64,000 bases of DNA from Lepus europaeus (lineage: Eukaryota > Chordata > Mammalia > Lagomorpha > Leporidae): assembly GCF_033115175.1 (NCBI RefSeq), contig NC_084831.1, positions 8,032,540 to 8,096,539 on the forward strand, in the 5' to 3' direction. Position numbers and translations under genes: made by a program. The notes under the pieces are model-generated. The model made no database searches and was not told the DNA's origin. It saw only the letters and a list, made by a program, of their open reading frames with translations. This document shows positions 52,681 through 62,523 of this stretch, piece by piece; positions within the stretch are counted from its first letter, which is position 1; every line of letters starts with the position of its first letter.

Positions 52681-54274
52681 CGCCAGTGCACCTGCTCCAC
52701 CTCACCCCACACATCACAGCAAAAAATCCTTTACCGGGCGCTGGTGCACCTGCTCTCACTTCCCAGCCTCCAGGACCAAGAAACTTCTACTCTTTACTGA
52801 TTACCCAGGCTCGGGAATTTTGTTATCATAAAACACAGTAAGGCCAACAGGAGCCCCAACACACAGCTGTCATCAAAGTGGGCAGCTGTCTGAGAGAGTG
52901 ACATTAAGCTGAGAAAGCAGGGTTCACTTGGGTCTAGACCGGGGCAGGATGGGGACAGGCCCTGGCCATAGGGACCCTGTGTGCTGGAGAAGAGAGGAAC
53001 AGCCATGTAACAAAGCCCAAACCGGGGCGAGGGGAGAGGCAGGTGGGGCTGGACGCCGTGTGGCCTTCAGACCTCCCGAGAGGAGTGAGCAGTCACCGGG
53101 CGATTTAGACAGGACTGGTGACAGCAGTGTGCCATCCTCCCCCCACCCCGGAACACACCCTGGGTAGGGGGCAGGGCAAATGATGACATCCCAGAGCTCA
53201 GGCCAGGGCCCTGGAGGGGCCTAAGAGGAGTGGCCTCCAGGGAGCGGGGCTGACCCCAGTTTGCAGGCCCAGGAAGCCAGCTTCCCAAGGACATCCCCCG
53301 CGTGCCCTGAGGCCGGATCCTTGGGTTTGCAGGGCTGTGAGGCTGAACACCAGTGGAGAAGTCACGGGGCATCCCTGGCCCAGGTGATGGGGGCAGAGGC
53401 CAGAGCCCCGTTGGGCTGGGGGATAACCAGGCTCCTCTCTGGTTCCCGCTGTGACCAGGCCCCGGGAGCCCCAGGCCCCAAGAAGGCCACTTCTTTTGCA
53501 CCTTCCCAGCCCTGGAATGGAGCAGAAAGCACAGTTAAAAAAGGAGAAACGCGGCCAGGAGGGGCAGTGGGTGCCGGAATGGGCGGCTCTGCCCGCTGGC
53601 CTTCCCTGCGGGGTCGGTGCGCACAGGACGAGGCTGGGACCAGCGCCAGGGCAGAGGGGCCCGTGAGCACCGACCATTGGGCGCCCCCATCGGCCCTCCC
53701 GGCTGACCTCATCGCCCAGGCCCGCCGGAGTGCTTCCTGGGGTCACATTCCGCGCTGAAGAGCCCCTCTCCAAGGTCTTGGTTGGCGCCAATGTCTTTTT
53801 AGGAACCAAGGCTCTAATTTTAGTGTCCCGGCCTCCGACACCTTCTCGAAATAGCTCCTGTTTTCTCTCTAGTGCCCATAGCCCTTCCTGCGGGAAGGTG
53901 AACCCCTACATCCCCGTGACCTGAGCTGGTGAGTGCGAGCCCAGGGCCTTGTATGGTTTAGGTGGAGGGTTTAGGTGTCCCTGCTGGCCATCCCATGTGG
54001 CTGAAGAGGGCAGCTCCCAGCACCCACCATGGCGGAGTCCCGCAGCCAGGCCCCAGCGAGCACCCCTGCCGCCGCCTCCTGGTGGCCGGCCATGCTCAGG
54101 CATAGCCCGCCTCCAGGGGACCCAGATCTAGAGATCTCCTGGATATCAGGCCGCCTAGTTAACCCCTTGCCTCTGCCAGCCGGAATCACAGCAGAGCGGA
54201 CACCTTGACCTTGGGTGGGGGAGGGGCGGGGCTCTCTGTCACAGGTGCTGCTCCACCCTTGAACCCACAGTAAC
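52681..54274. other. SINE-free 1.6-kb block
   Basis: Unique sequence with no recognised gene. Contains the MEF2/TEAD-type motif cluster 53745-53823. Confidence 0.5.
53745..53823 (+). promoter_or_regulatory. Candidate TEAD and MEF2 motif cluster
   Basis: CATTCC (M-CAT core) in gtcacattccgcgc near 53745 and CTAATTTTAG (MEF2 consensus, 53814-53823) lie about 70 bp apart in repeat-free DNA. Motif evidence only; such matches are common by chance. Confidence 0.2.
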
Positions 54275-54420
54275 AGTGGCCAGGCCTTTTCTGGGCACTT
54301 ATGATGGTGCCAAGGGCTTTGCTGCCTCCTGCGAGGTGGGTCCTATAACTGTCCCCGAGGTCACGGCGCTGCTAGGGGAGGGAGCTGAGGGATAGAGACT
54401 CAGACCCCACCAGGGCCAGC
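54275..54420 (+). mobile_element. MIR-like fragment
   Basis: Contains gggcacttatgatggtgcca, gcgaggtgggtcctataact and gtcacggcgctgctagggga: plus-strand MIR order. Confidence 0.6.
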
Positions 54421-54574
54421 AGGGGACACAGAGCCCCTGCCCCTTGGCCTGGTGCTGGGGACAGAACAGAGCTCTCGGAGGCTGTGGGCACTGCATCAGC
54501 GTGCCTCGCTCCCGTCTCGTGGGAGTGCACCTGTACCGTACGACACACGGGCAAATTCTTAAGAAATCTTATGG

Positions 54575-54931
54575 GAGGCCTAGCGCTGTGGCACAGCGGG
54601 TAAAGCCACTGCCTGCAGCATTGGCATCCCATATGGGCGCCAGTTCTAGACCTGGCTGCTTCACTTCCTATCCAGCTCCCTGTTAATGCACCTGGGAAAG
54701 CAGCAGAGGCTGGCCCAAGTCCTTGGGCCCCTGCACCCACGTGGGAGACCCAGAAGAAGCTCCTGGCTCCTGGCTTCCACCTGGCCCAGCCCTGGCCGTT
54801 GTGTCCACTTGGGGACTAAACCAGCAGATGGAGGGTCTGTCCCTGTCCCTGTCTCTGTCTCTCTCTCTCTCTCTCTGCCTCTGCTTCTCCTCTGTAACTA
54901 TGATTTGCAAATATGTAAATAAATATTTTTT
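54575..54931 (+). mobile_element. Old-type C-SINE with 11-bp target duplication
   Basis: Head gaggcctagcgctgtggcac, tail gtaaataaatattttt. Flanked by aaatcttatgg at 54564-54574 and 54932-54942. Confidence 0.95.
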
Positions 54932-55074
54932 AAATCTTATGGAAAATTAATTTTTAAACATTGGCAGAAAATTGACAGATTTTTTTTTCACTGTTGAGAG
55001 TTTCAATTCAAATGTGTCTGCAGGCCGGGAAGGGGGCAGCCCTGACTCTGAGGTTCTGCCTTGATTATTTGTCT

Positions 55075-55225
55075 CATGGTCCCTCCAACCCGCTGTGCCC
55101 ATCTGACAGATTGGGAGCGCCGAGGCCCGGGGGAGTGAAGCACCTTGCCAGGATCACACAGCAGCAGCAGAGGCCGATTTAGAGGCGAGGTCTCCGATTC
55201 CCAAGAGGTGCCCCTTCCACTCCGC
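55075..55225 (+). mobile_element. MIR-like fragment
   Basis: Contains accttgccaggatcacacag and cagaggccgatttagaggcg: decayed plus-strand MIR core. Confidence 0.65.
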
Positions 55226-56038
55226 TCCTTCAAGGCTGTGGGGGGAGGGGGAAGGGTGGGGACTGGGAGCCAGGTGGGCGCCACCAGGACCCGCAGCACC
55301 CTGCCGAAAGCTAAGGGGGGCGATGCGGCTGCTGAGGCGTGCACAGGGCACGTGACGCGAAGACGGCGGCTCCCCTCCCGGGGCTGGCTGGTGGGGTGCA
55401 TAAGAGAAGCTCCGGCCGTGTCTGTGGGCGCAGCTTCCAGCTCAGTCCCAGGGCTCTGGGCTGCACCTGCCCTCTTCCAAGGCCACCTGGGCTTCCTGTG
55501 CCTCAGCCACCGTGGCTTCCCACCCCCCAAAGGGTCCTTCCCCCATCCCTGCAGCTCGCCTGCCTCGTGGGGTCCGGCAGCCCTGAGATCTGAGGCCCCT
55601 GTGGGGGGAGGGTGGCTCAGACGCCTCCCCTGGGACTCAAGCTTCCCACAGGACAGGAGCCGTGGACCCTGCCTTTGAGGACCCCCCCTGCCACCAGATA
55701 TCACCAGTCCCTAAAAAGGGTCCCAGAAGGTGCATGGGACAGAGAGACCCTCCCTACAGCTCAGCCCTGAACGTCCAGGACACAGGCACACTTGGGGACC
55801 CCTGTGTGCTGCCCCCACAGCCCCCCACTGCCACCCCAGCTCCGGACTCCGGGGTTAATAGTCACTGCGGCTTCCCGGACAGGGCACCTCCCGTCCCTCT
55901 CCCGGCTGCAGTCTGCCCAGCCTGTGGCAATCTGCCACCATCACTTGGCCCCAAGGACCAGTTTGCTGGTCAGGCTTGGCCTTCACAGGGGACTAAACAA
56001 ATCCCCCACCTCTAGGGCTGGCTTTTGGTGCTTTCCTT
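55226..56038. other. Unique GC-rich segment
   Basis: No gene or repeat recognised. Confidence 0.5.
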
Positions 56039-56053
56039 AAAAAGTCACCATAT

Positions 56054-56186
56054 GGATACACAGCAGACTCATCAAATGGCAGATGTCCTAAACAGCACTC
56101 TGGCCTCAGAATCAGCCCTTAAGGCATTCGGATCCGGCTGAAAAGCCCATGAGAGTATTTCAGGCCTGGGAAGCCAAGACACCCTG

Positions 56187-56219
<33 letters not shown>

Positions 56220-57160
56220 AAATGAAAGATCTCCACAAGGGAGACCCCAGTGGAAAGAACAGGTCATCAAAGAAGGAGGTACCTTTCTCTGAAGGGAGGA
56301 GAGAACTTCCACTTTGACTATGACCTTGTCTAAATATGATCAGAGTCAGTGAACTCAAAAGGCCTCTATAGCCTTGGCAACTCATGACAAGAGCCTAGGG
56401 TGATTACTGACACCATAAACAAGAGTGTCAATTTGTTAAGTCAACAACAGGAGTCACTGTGCACTTACTCCTCATGTAGGATATCTGTCCTTAATGTGTT
56501 GTTCAATGTGAATTAATGCTATAACTAGTACTCAAACAGTATTTTTCACTTTGTGTTTCTGTGTGGGTGCAAACTGTTGAAATCTTTACTTAATATATGC
56601 TAAATTGATCTTCTGTATATAAAGAGAATTGAAAATAAATCTTGGCCAGCGCCGCGGCTCAATGGTCTAATCCTCCGCCTTGCGGTGCCGGCACACCGGG
56701 TTCTAGTCCCGGTCGGGGTGCCGGATTCTGTCCCGGTTGCCCCTCTTCCAGGCCAGCTCTCTGCTATGGCCCGGGAGTGCAGTGGAGGATGGCCCAAGTC
56801 CTTGGGCCCTGCACTCCATGGGAGACCAGGATAAGCGCCTGGCTCCTGCCTTAGGATCAGTGCAGTGCGCTGGCTGCAGTGCGCTGGCTGTAGCGCACTG
56901 GCCTCGGCGGCCATTGGAGGGTGAACCAGCGGCAAAAGGAAGACCTTTCTCTCTGTCTCTCTGTCTCTCTCCCTCTCTCACTGTCCACTCTGCCTGTAAG
57001 AAAAAAAAAAAAAAAAGAAAAGAAATCTTGATGTGAATGGAAGGGGAGAGGGAGTGGGAGAGGGGAGGGTTGCGGGTGGGAAGGAAGTTATGGGGGGGAA
57101 GCCATTGTAATCCATAAGCTGTACTTCGGAAATTTATATTCATTAAATAAAAGTTTCCAA
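56054..57160 (+). mobile_element. 5'-truncated LINE-1 with target duplication
   Basis: Rabbit-type L1 3' UTR: a 31-A run (56189-56217), gagaccccagtggaaagaac, tataaagagaattgaaaata, polypurine tract ggaaggggagagggagtggg and terminus attcattaaataaaagttt. Flanked by aaaaagtcaccatat (56039-56053) and aaaaagtcaccgtat (57161-57175). Interrupted by a SINE at 56645-57022. Confidence 0.93.
56645..57022 (+). mobile_element. Young-type C-SINE nested in LINE-1
   Basis: Head gccagcgccgcggctcaatg, poly(A) tail. Target duplication aaatcttg at 56637-56644 and 57023-57030. The middle holds an extra gcagtgcgctggct duplication. Confidence 0.95.
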
Positions 57161-57196
57161 AAAAAGTCACCGTATTAATATTAAGACGTTTGCCTG

Positions 57197-57512
57197 GGGC
57201 TGGCACTGTGGCATAGCAGGTATAGCCACTGCCTGCAACACTGGCATCCTATATAGGCACCAGTTCGAGATCTGGCTGATCCATTTCTGATTCAGCTCCC
57301 TGCTAATACACCTTGGAAAGCAACAGAAGATGGCCCAGGTGCTTGGGACCCTTCAACCACATGGAAGACCAGAAGGAAGCTCCTGGCTCCTGGCTTTGGC
57401 CTGGCACAGCCCTGGCCATGCAGCCATTTGGGGAGTGAACCAACGGATGGAAGACTTCTCTCTTCCTCTCTCTGCGTAACTCTGACTTTTAAATAAATCC
57501 TAAGAAAAGAAA
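57197..57512 (+). mobile_element. Old-type C-SINE
   Basis: Head ggggctggcactgtggcata, tail aaataaatcctaag. Tail-to-tail with the next copy. Confidence 0.92.
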
Positions 57513-57534
57513 AAAGACTTTTGTCTCTCAGTTT

Positions 57535-57859
57535 TTTTAAAAAAATATTTATTTATTTATCTGTGAGGTAAACTTACAGAGAGAGAGAGAGAGAGAGAGA
57601 GGTCTTCCATTCACTGGTTCACTCCCCAGATGGCTGCGACAGCCAGAGTTAGGCTGATCTGAAGCCAGGAGCCAGGAGCTTCTTATCAGTCTCCCACGCG
57701 GATGCAGGGGCCCAAGCACTTGGGCCATTCTCCGCTGCTTTCCCAGGCCACAGCAGAGAGCTGGATTGAAGTGGAGCAGCCGGGACTTGAACCAGTGCCC
57801 ATATGGGAATCTGGCATTGCAGGCAGCAGCTTTACCTGCTACGCCACAGCGCGGACCCC
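57535..57859 (-). mobile_element. Old-type C-SINE
   Basis: Tail aaaatatttatttatttatc, head ctacgccacagcgcggaccc. Inverted pair with 57197-57512, 22 bp apart. Confidence 0.92.
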
Positions 57860-58214
57860 ACCAAGGCTTTTTTTTCAAACCATTATCTTGGAAGCAAAGT
57901 GCAATTTTGCCTCCAGGCCGGCCGTGACAGCCCTGGGAGCACCGTGAAGTCGGGGAGATGTGCCCAAGTCCCCAGAGGGAGGGGCAGCTATTACTGGGTT
58001 GTCAGCAGGTTTAGACGCAGTTTCTGGAACTTTCCTCACCGCACCCCTCAGCTTTGTCCTACCAGGAGCCCATTCTGTCCTTGTTCGAGGACAGAGCAGA
58101 GTGAGTGCAGCCCATGCTGGGCCCCAATGCTGACGGGACACCTGCGGCAGGCAGCCTGCCCGTCATCTTGATAGTGCTTTCTCATCAGACGCATTTAACC
58201 GCGATGCTAACCTG
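57860..58214. other. Unique segment
   Basis: No gene or repeat recognised. Confidence 0.45.
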
Positions 58215-58345
58215 AGCAGCAGACACCACCCCATTCCACTGACAGGTGAACTGAGGCCCGGAGACTTGCCCAGAGGTCGCACAGCCCCCAACAGCCAGAG
58301 CTGGGATTTGAACCGAGACCTGTGGAACCCAAGGTCTATGCACCA
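58215..58345 (+). mobile_element. MIR element
   Basis: Contains ccattccactgacaggtgaa ctgaggcccgg, acttgcccagaggtcgcac and agctgggatttgaaccgaga: the clearest MIR core in the window. Confidence 0.85.
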
Positions 58346-58802
58346 GGGGAGACAATGAGGCCGGTGGACTCCAACCACTTTACAGAGGATCCCAGGCCAG
58401 ATAAGGGACAGGCCCTCCAGCACGGCCCAGAAACACCCACGAAAGACCAAGAGTGCCCCTGACTCCCTGGCCTCGGAAGGGAAGTGGGGGTACACGGCCT
58501 TGTCTGGCCCCAGGCTGCTTCCTAAATCTGAATGGAGCAGGCAGGGTCACCCAGCTGAGCGTTTGGCGCCACCTGCTGGAGAGAGGGTAGCAGCACCTTC
58601 CTCCAAGAGGCCCCTTCTGGGAGTGGGAGTGGGAGGGGACCAGATCAGCTCCTACACTTGACACTGTGATCAGGTGTGGGGATTCCACCTGCTGCTAGAA
58701 CCTCAGAGAGTGGCGGCTAAGAGGCTCAAAGCAGGGACACGACCTGGCAAGTGTGGATGAGTGGTTACCAAACCTTTGTGCGTGTGTGTGTGTGTGTATG
58801 GT
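58346..58802. other. Unique segment with (GT)n
   Basis: No gene recognised. A GT run lies at 58780-58802. Confidence 0.45.
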
Positions 58803-59456
58803 GTGTATTTATCAACATGATTTCTTCATTTGGAAGACACAGTGACAGAGAAGAGACAGAAAAAGAGATCTGTCATCCGCTGGTTCACTCCCCCAAGTGG
58901 CCACGACAGCCATGGCTGGCCAGGCAGAAGCCAGGAGCTTCATGCAGGTCCCCGTGGGTGGCCGGGGCCCAAGCACTAGGGCTATTCTCTGGCTCCCTTC
59001 CCAGGCGCATTACCAGGAAGCTGGATTGGAAGTGGAGGCCAGCGCTGCGGCTCACTAGGCTAATCCACCTCTGGCGCTGGCACCCCGGGTTCTAGTCCCG
59101 GTTGGGGCGCTGGACTCTGTCCCGATTGCTCCTCTTCCAGGCCAGCTCTCTGCTGTGGCCCGGGAGGGCAGTGGAGGATGGCCCAAGTGCTTGGACCCTG
59201 CACCCACATGGGAGACCGGGGGTGGGGGGGCGGCGCCTGGCTCCTGGCTTCGGATCGCCGGCCATTTGGGGGGCAAACCAATGGAGAGAAGACCTTTCTC
59301 TTTCTCTCTCTCACTGTCTAATGCTGCCTGTCAAAAAAAAAAAAAAAAAAAAGACTATAAAGGAAGTGGAGCAGCCAGGACTCGAATCGGCGCTCCAAGG
59401 GGAGGCTGGTGCCGCAAGCCGCTGCCTAGCCCGCGGTGCCACGCCGCAGCCCCGGC
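58803..59456 (-). mobile_element. Old C-SINE split by a younger SINE
   Basis: Halves 58803-59037 (... aagctggattggaagtggag) and 59372-59456 (cagccaggactcgaatcggc ... ccacgccgcagccccggc). Confidence 0.9.
59038..59361 (+). mobile_element. Young-type C-SINE nested in an old C-SINE
   Basis: Head ggccagcgctgcggctcact, poly(A) tail. Target duplication ggaagtggag at 59028-59037 and 59362-59371. Confidence 0.95.
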
Positions 59457-59812
59457 CTCTTCACATGGCTCCTGGGATGGTGGTATGCGTTCTTCACCAC
59501 CCAGTGTGTGCCCGGAACTAACCTTTTGCCACTCCACTTAAAGGGCAAGCACTTTAAGACACTATCCTTCCCTTCAACCTCCTCCCGCCTGCTCTCCTTG
59601 TTACATATTCAGTTAGATTAAACTCCCCGCGTAGAAAGTCGGTTTTTTTAAAACAGCTGTCTTTCATGTGTGTCCAGGTGCTCCTCATTTCTGGGCCTCC
59701 CCATGCCGTGAGGAACGAGTCCCCCCTTGTCGCTTTCCCTCCAGTCTGGAGCATTTCATTGTGCAGACTGTGTTGGGATCACTTTTCTCGGTTCTTTCTT
59801 GTCTGAAGTGGT
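59457..59812. other. Unique segment
   Basis: No gene or repeat recognised. Confidence 0.45.
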
Positions 59813-60147
59813 ATTTTTTTAAAGATTTGCTTATTTATTTGAAAGTCAGAGTTACACAGAGAGAGGAGAGGCAGAGAGAGGAGAGGCAGAGAGAGAGAGA
59901 GAGGTCTTCCATCCAATGGTTCACTCCCCAATTGACTGTACCGATCTGAAGCCAGGAGCCAGGAGCTTCTTCTGGGTCTCCCACACAGGTGCAGGGGCCC
60001 AAGGACTTGAGCCATCTTCCACTGCTTTCCCAGGCCACAGCAGAGAGCTGGATCGGAAGTCGAGCAGCCGGGACTCGAACTGGCATCCATATGGGATGCC
60101 GGCACTGCAGGCCAGGGCGTTAACCTGCTGCACCACAGCGCCAGCCC
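59813..60147 (-). mobile_element. Old-type C-SINE
   Basis: Tail aaagatttgcttatttattt, duplicated gagaggagaggcaga, head gctgcaccacagcgccagcc. Confidence 0.92.
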
Positions 60148-60364
60148 CAGGAGTCTTTCTGTTATCCTCCTCACTGAAGGAGATGTTAGCTGGGTGTAGA
60201 AGTTGGTGTTAGCCGTTGTTTTTCTTTTGGCCTTTGAAAGGGGTCATTCCATTGTCTTCCAGCCTCTGCTATTTCTGACAAGGAAGCAACTGTCAATCTC
60301 TACCCAGATTTCCCCAGCTGTCCCCAAAATGACATTGTAGGACTGCTCACTTGAAATCAAGATC
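60148..60364 (-). mobile_element. Possible old LINE-1 relic
   Basis: ggtcattccattgtcttcca followed by gcctctgctatttctgacaa resembles reverse-strand ancient L1 sequence. Low similarity, assignment uncertain. Confidence 0.35.
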
Positions 60365-60372
60365 CAAAAAGC

Positions 60373-60728
60373 GGCCGGCGCCGTGGCTCACTAGGCTAAT
60401 CCTCCGCCTTGCGGCGCCGGCACACCGGGTTCTAGTCCCGGTCGGGGCACCGATCCTGTCCCGGTTGCCCCTCTTCCAGGCCAGCTCTCTGCTGTGGCCC
60501 GGGAGTGCAGTGGAGGATGGCCCAAGTGCTTGGGCCCTGCACCCCATGGGAGACCAGGAGAAGCACCTGGTTCCTGCCATCAGATCAGCGCAGTGCGCCG
60601 GCCGCAGCGCGCCTACCGCGGCGGCCATTGGAGGGTGAACCAACGGCAAAAGGAAGACCTTTCTCTCTGTCTCTCTCACTGTCCACTCTGCCTGTCAAAA
60701 AATTAAAAAGAAAAAAAAAAGAAAAAAA
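60373..60728 (+). mobile_element. Young-type C-SINE, best-preserved copy
   Basis: Head ggccggcgccgtggctcact, B-box ggttctagtcccggtc, CG-rich middle intact, long A/AAAG tail. Flanked by caaaaagc at 60365-60372 and 60729-60736. High CpG retention suggests recent insertion (inference). Confidence 0.95.
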
Positions 60729-60808
60729 CAAAAAGCATCTTTATATTGTGTTTGGTAATTCCATCTTTTTAATCTTTTAATCTGAAGAGCTCTTTGTCCC
60801 CAACACTG

Positions 60809-60914
60809 CGTGTGTACATGTGTGTGAGTGTGTGTACATGTGTATGTGTGCATGTGTGTCGTGCACATGTGTCATGTATGTGAGAGTGTGCATGTGTGTG
60901 CGTGCACGTGTGTG
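60809..60914. repeat. Imperfect (GT)n tract
   Basis: About 105 bp of GTGTGT interspersed with ACATG and GCATG. Confidence 0.9.
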
Positions 60915-61019
60915 ACATTGACATTGACTTTTGAAGGACTGGGTCATTTGTCCCACGGAATATTCCTCATTGTGAATTTGCCTGATTTTTTTCCTCGTGA
61001 GGGGAATTTCTTCCTTCAA

Positions 61020-61077
61020 AAATTTTTTAAAGGTTTATTTTTTTTTGAAAGTCAGAGTTACACAGAGAGAGGAGAGG

Positions 61078-61112
<35 letters not shown>

Positions 61113-61317
61113 GTCTTCCATCCACTGGGTTCACTCCCCAATTGGCAGCAACGACCAGAGCTGTGCCAATCCAAAGCCAGGAGCCATCTTTCACTGCTTT
61201 CCCAGGCCACAGCAGAGAACTGGATCAGAAGTAGAGCAGCCAAGACTTGAACCGGTGCCCATATGGGATGCCAGCACTGTAGGCGGCGGCTTTACCCACT
61301 ACGCCACAGCGCCGGCC
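61020..61317 (-). mobile_element. Old-type C-SINE with internal deletion
   Basis: Tail aaaggtttatttttttttga, head ctacgccacagcgccggccc. It jumps from gccaggagcc to atctttcactgc, so about 45 bp of the usual body is missing. Confidence 0.9.
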
Positions 61318-61440
61318 CCCCTTGAGATTTAATTTGTTCCCATGTCCTCTAAACTTCCTGTGAGCTAGACACCAAGTCTGCCAGCCTCATTAGCTTCAGG
61401 TTTGTTATCTTTGTATTTTATAAGGTCTGATATTAATTCT
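61318..61440. other. Unique AT-rich segment
   Basis: No gene or repeat recognised. Confidence 0.4.
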
Positions 61441-61712
61441 TTAACTTAATTAATATGTTTGAGAGGAAGAGAGAACAGCACACAGCTCCCATCTGCTGGC
61501 TTCTGCCCCAAATGTGCACAGTGGAGCTGGGAGCTCTGTCCAGGCCCCCACATGAGTGGCAGGGACCCAGCCACTTGAGCCGTCACCTTCTGCCTCCCAG
61601 GGTGAGCATTAGCACGAAGCTGGAGTTGGGAGTGGAGCTGGGGCCAGAACCACACTCTGATATGAGATGCAGGCCTCCCACTGCTGCCTAAACTGCCAGG
61701 CCGAAGGCTCCC
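61441..61712 (-). mobile_element. Old C-SINE
   Basis: Weak tail taacttaattaatatgtttg, body acatgagtggcagggaccca, head decayed. Confidence 0.8.
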
Positions 61713-61745
61713 CCGCGACATGAGCTCTTTTGAGCTATAGTAGCA

Positions 61746-62010
61746 CTTCATCAGCAGCCAAGACACGACTCAGGACGCCCACATCCCGTGACAGAGCCCC
61801 GGGACCGGAGTCCTGGCTCCGCTGTGCACCCTGGGAGCCAGCAGGGGGCAGGGCAGGTGGTTGCGTGCCTGCTGCCCACGTGGGAGATCCAGACTGAGTA
61901 GCAGGCTCTGTGCTCTGGCCCGGCCCAGCCTCCATGAGTATTTGGGGAGTAAGGCAGCAGATGGGAGGTCTCTCTGTATCTTTCTGCCTCTCAAGTAAAT
62001 ACATCTTCTT
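61746..62010 (+). mobile_element. Old C-SINE
   Basis: Body tgcccacgtgggagatccag, 3' part gtatttggggagtaaggcag, tail caagtaaatacatctt. The head is decayed. Confidence 0.75.
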
Positions 62011-62177
62011 TGGCAAAGTTGCTCTTCTTTTACCTCTTAGGGTTGTGGAGGCAACTGAATTATCTGTGTTTGCTGGTGGCACGGAACATAACCGCTGGTG
62101 GGTACCACTGTTCTGGTTAGTCAGTTACACCTGCGGGGTGCGGCCAGACTATAGACGTGTCTGGTTTTTAAATTACA

Positions 62178-62392
62178 GGGCCAGCACTGCAGCGTAGCAG
62201 GTAAAGCCAACGTCTGTGATGCCGGCATCTCATACATGCACCAGTTCGAGTCCCGGCTTCTCCACTTCCAATTCGGCTCCCTGATAATGTGCCTGGGAAA
62301 GCAGCAAAAGATGACCTAAGTGCTGGAGCCCTTGCCACCCACATGGGAGACCCAGATGAAGCTCCTGGCTCCTGGCTTCAGCTTGGCCCAGC
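62178..62392 (+). mobile_element. Old-type C-SINE, 3'-truncated
   Basis: Head agggccagcactgcagcgta, B-box gttcgagtcccgg; breaks off at cagcttggcccagct. Confidence 0.88.
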
Positions 62393-62404
62393 TGCCCTCC
62401 TTCT

Positions 62405-62523
62405 CCTGGCCCGATTCACATTCACAGGAAGCTGGCTCAGAAGCCAAGTAGCAGGGACTCTGACCAACACTCCCGAGTGGTATGCAGGAGTCCCAAGAAG
62501 GACCTAGCACAGCGGCACGCCCA
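62405..62523 (-). mobile_element. Old C-SINE fragment in reverse orientation
   Basis: gaagctggctcagaagccaa, agcagggactctgaccaaca, head-like tagcacagcggcacgccc. It directly follows the truncated plus copy and forms a foldback composite. Confidence 0.7.

Noticed and set aside
55003-55704. 233-residue minus-strand open frame
   Set aside because: GC-rich sequence overlapping a MIR fragment, without a domain, promoter or splice signals.
60373-60445. Functional tRNA genes in SINE heads
   Set aside because: A and B box-like sequences are present in every C-SINE head, but no cloverleaf or acceptor stem is complete; these are tRNA-derived retroposons.
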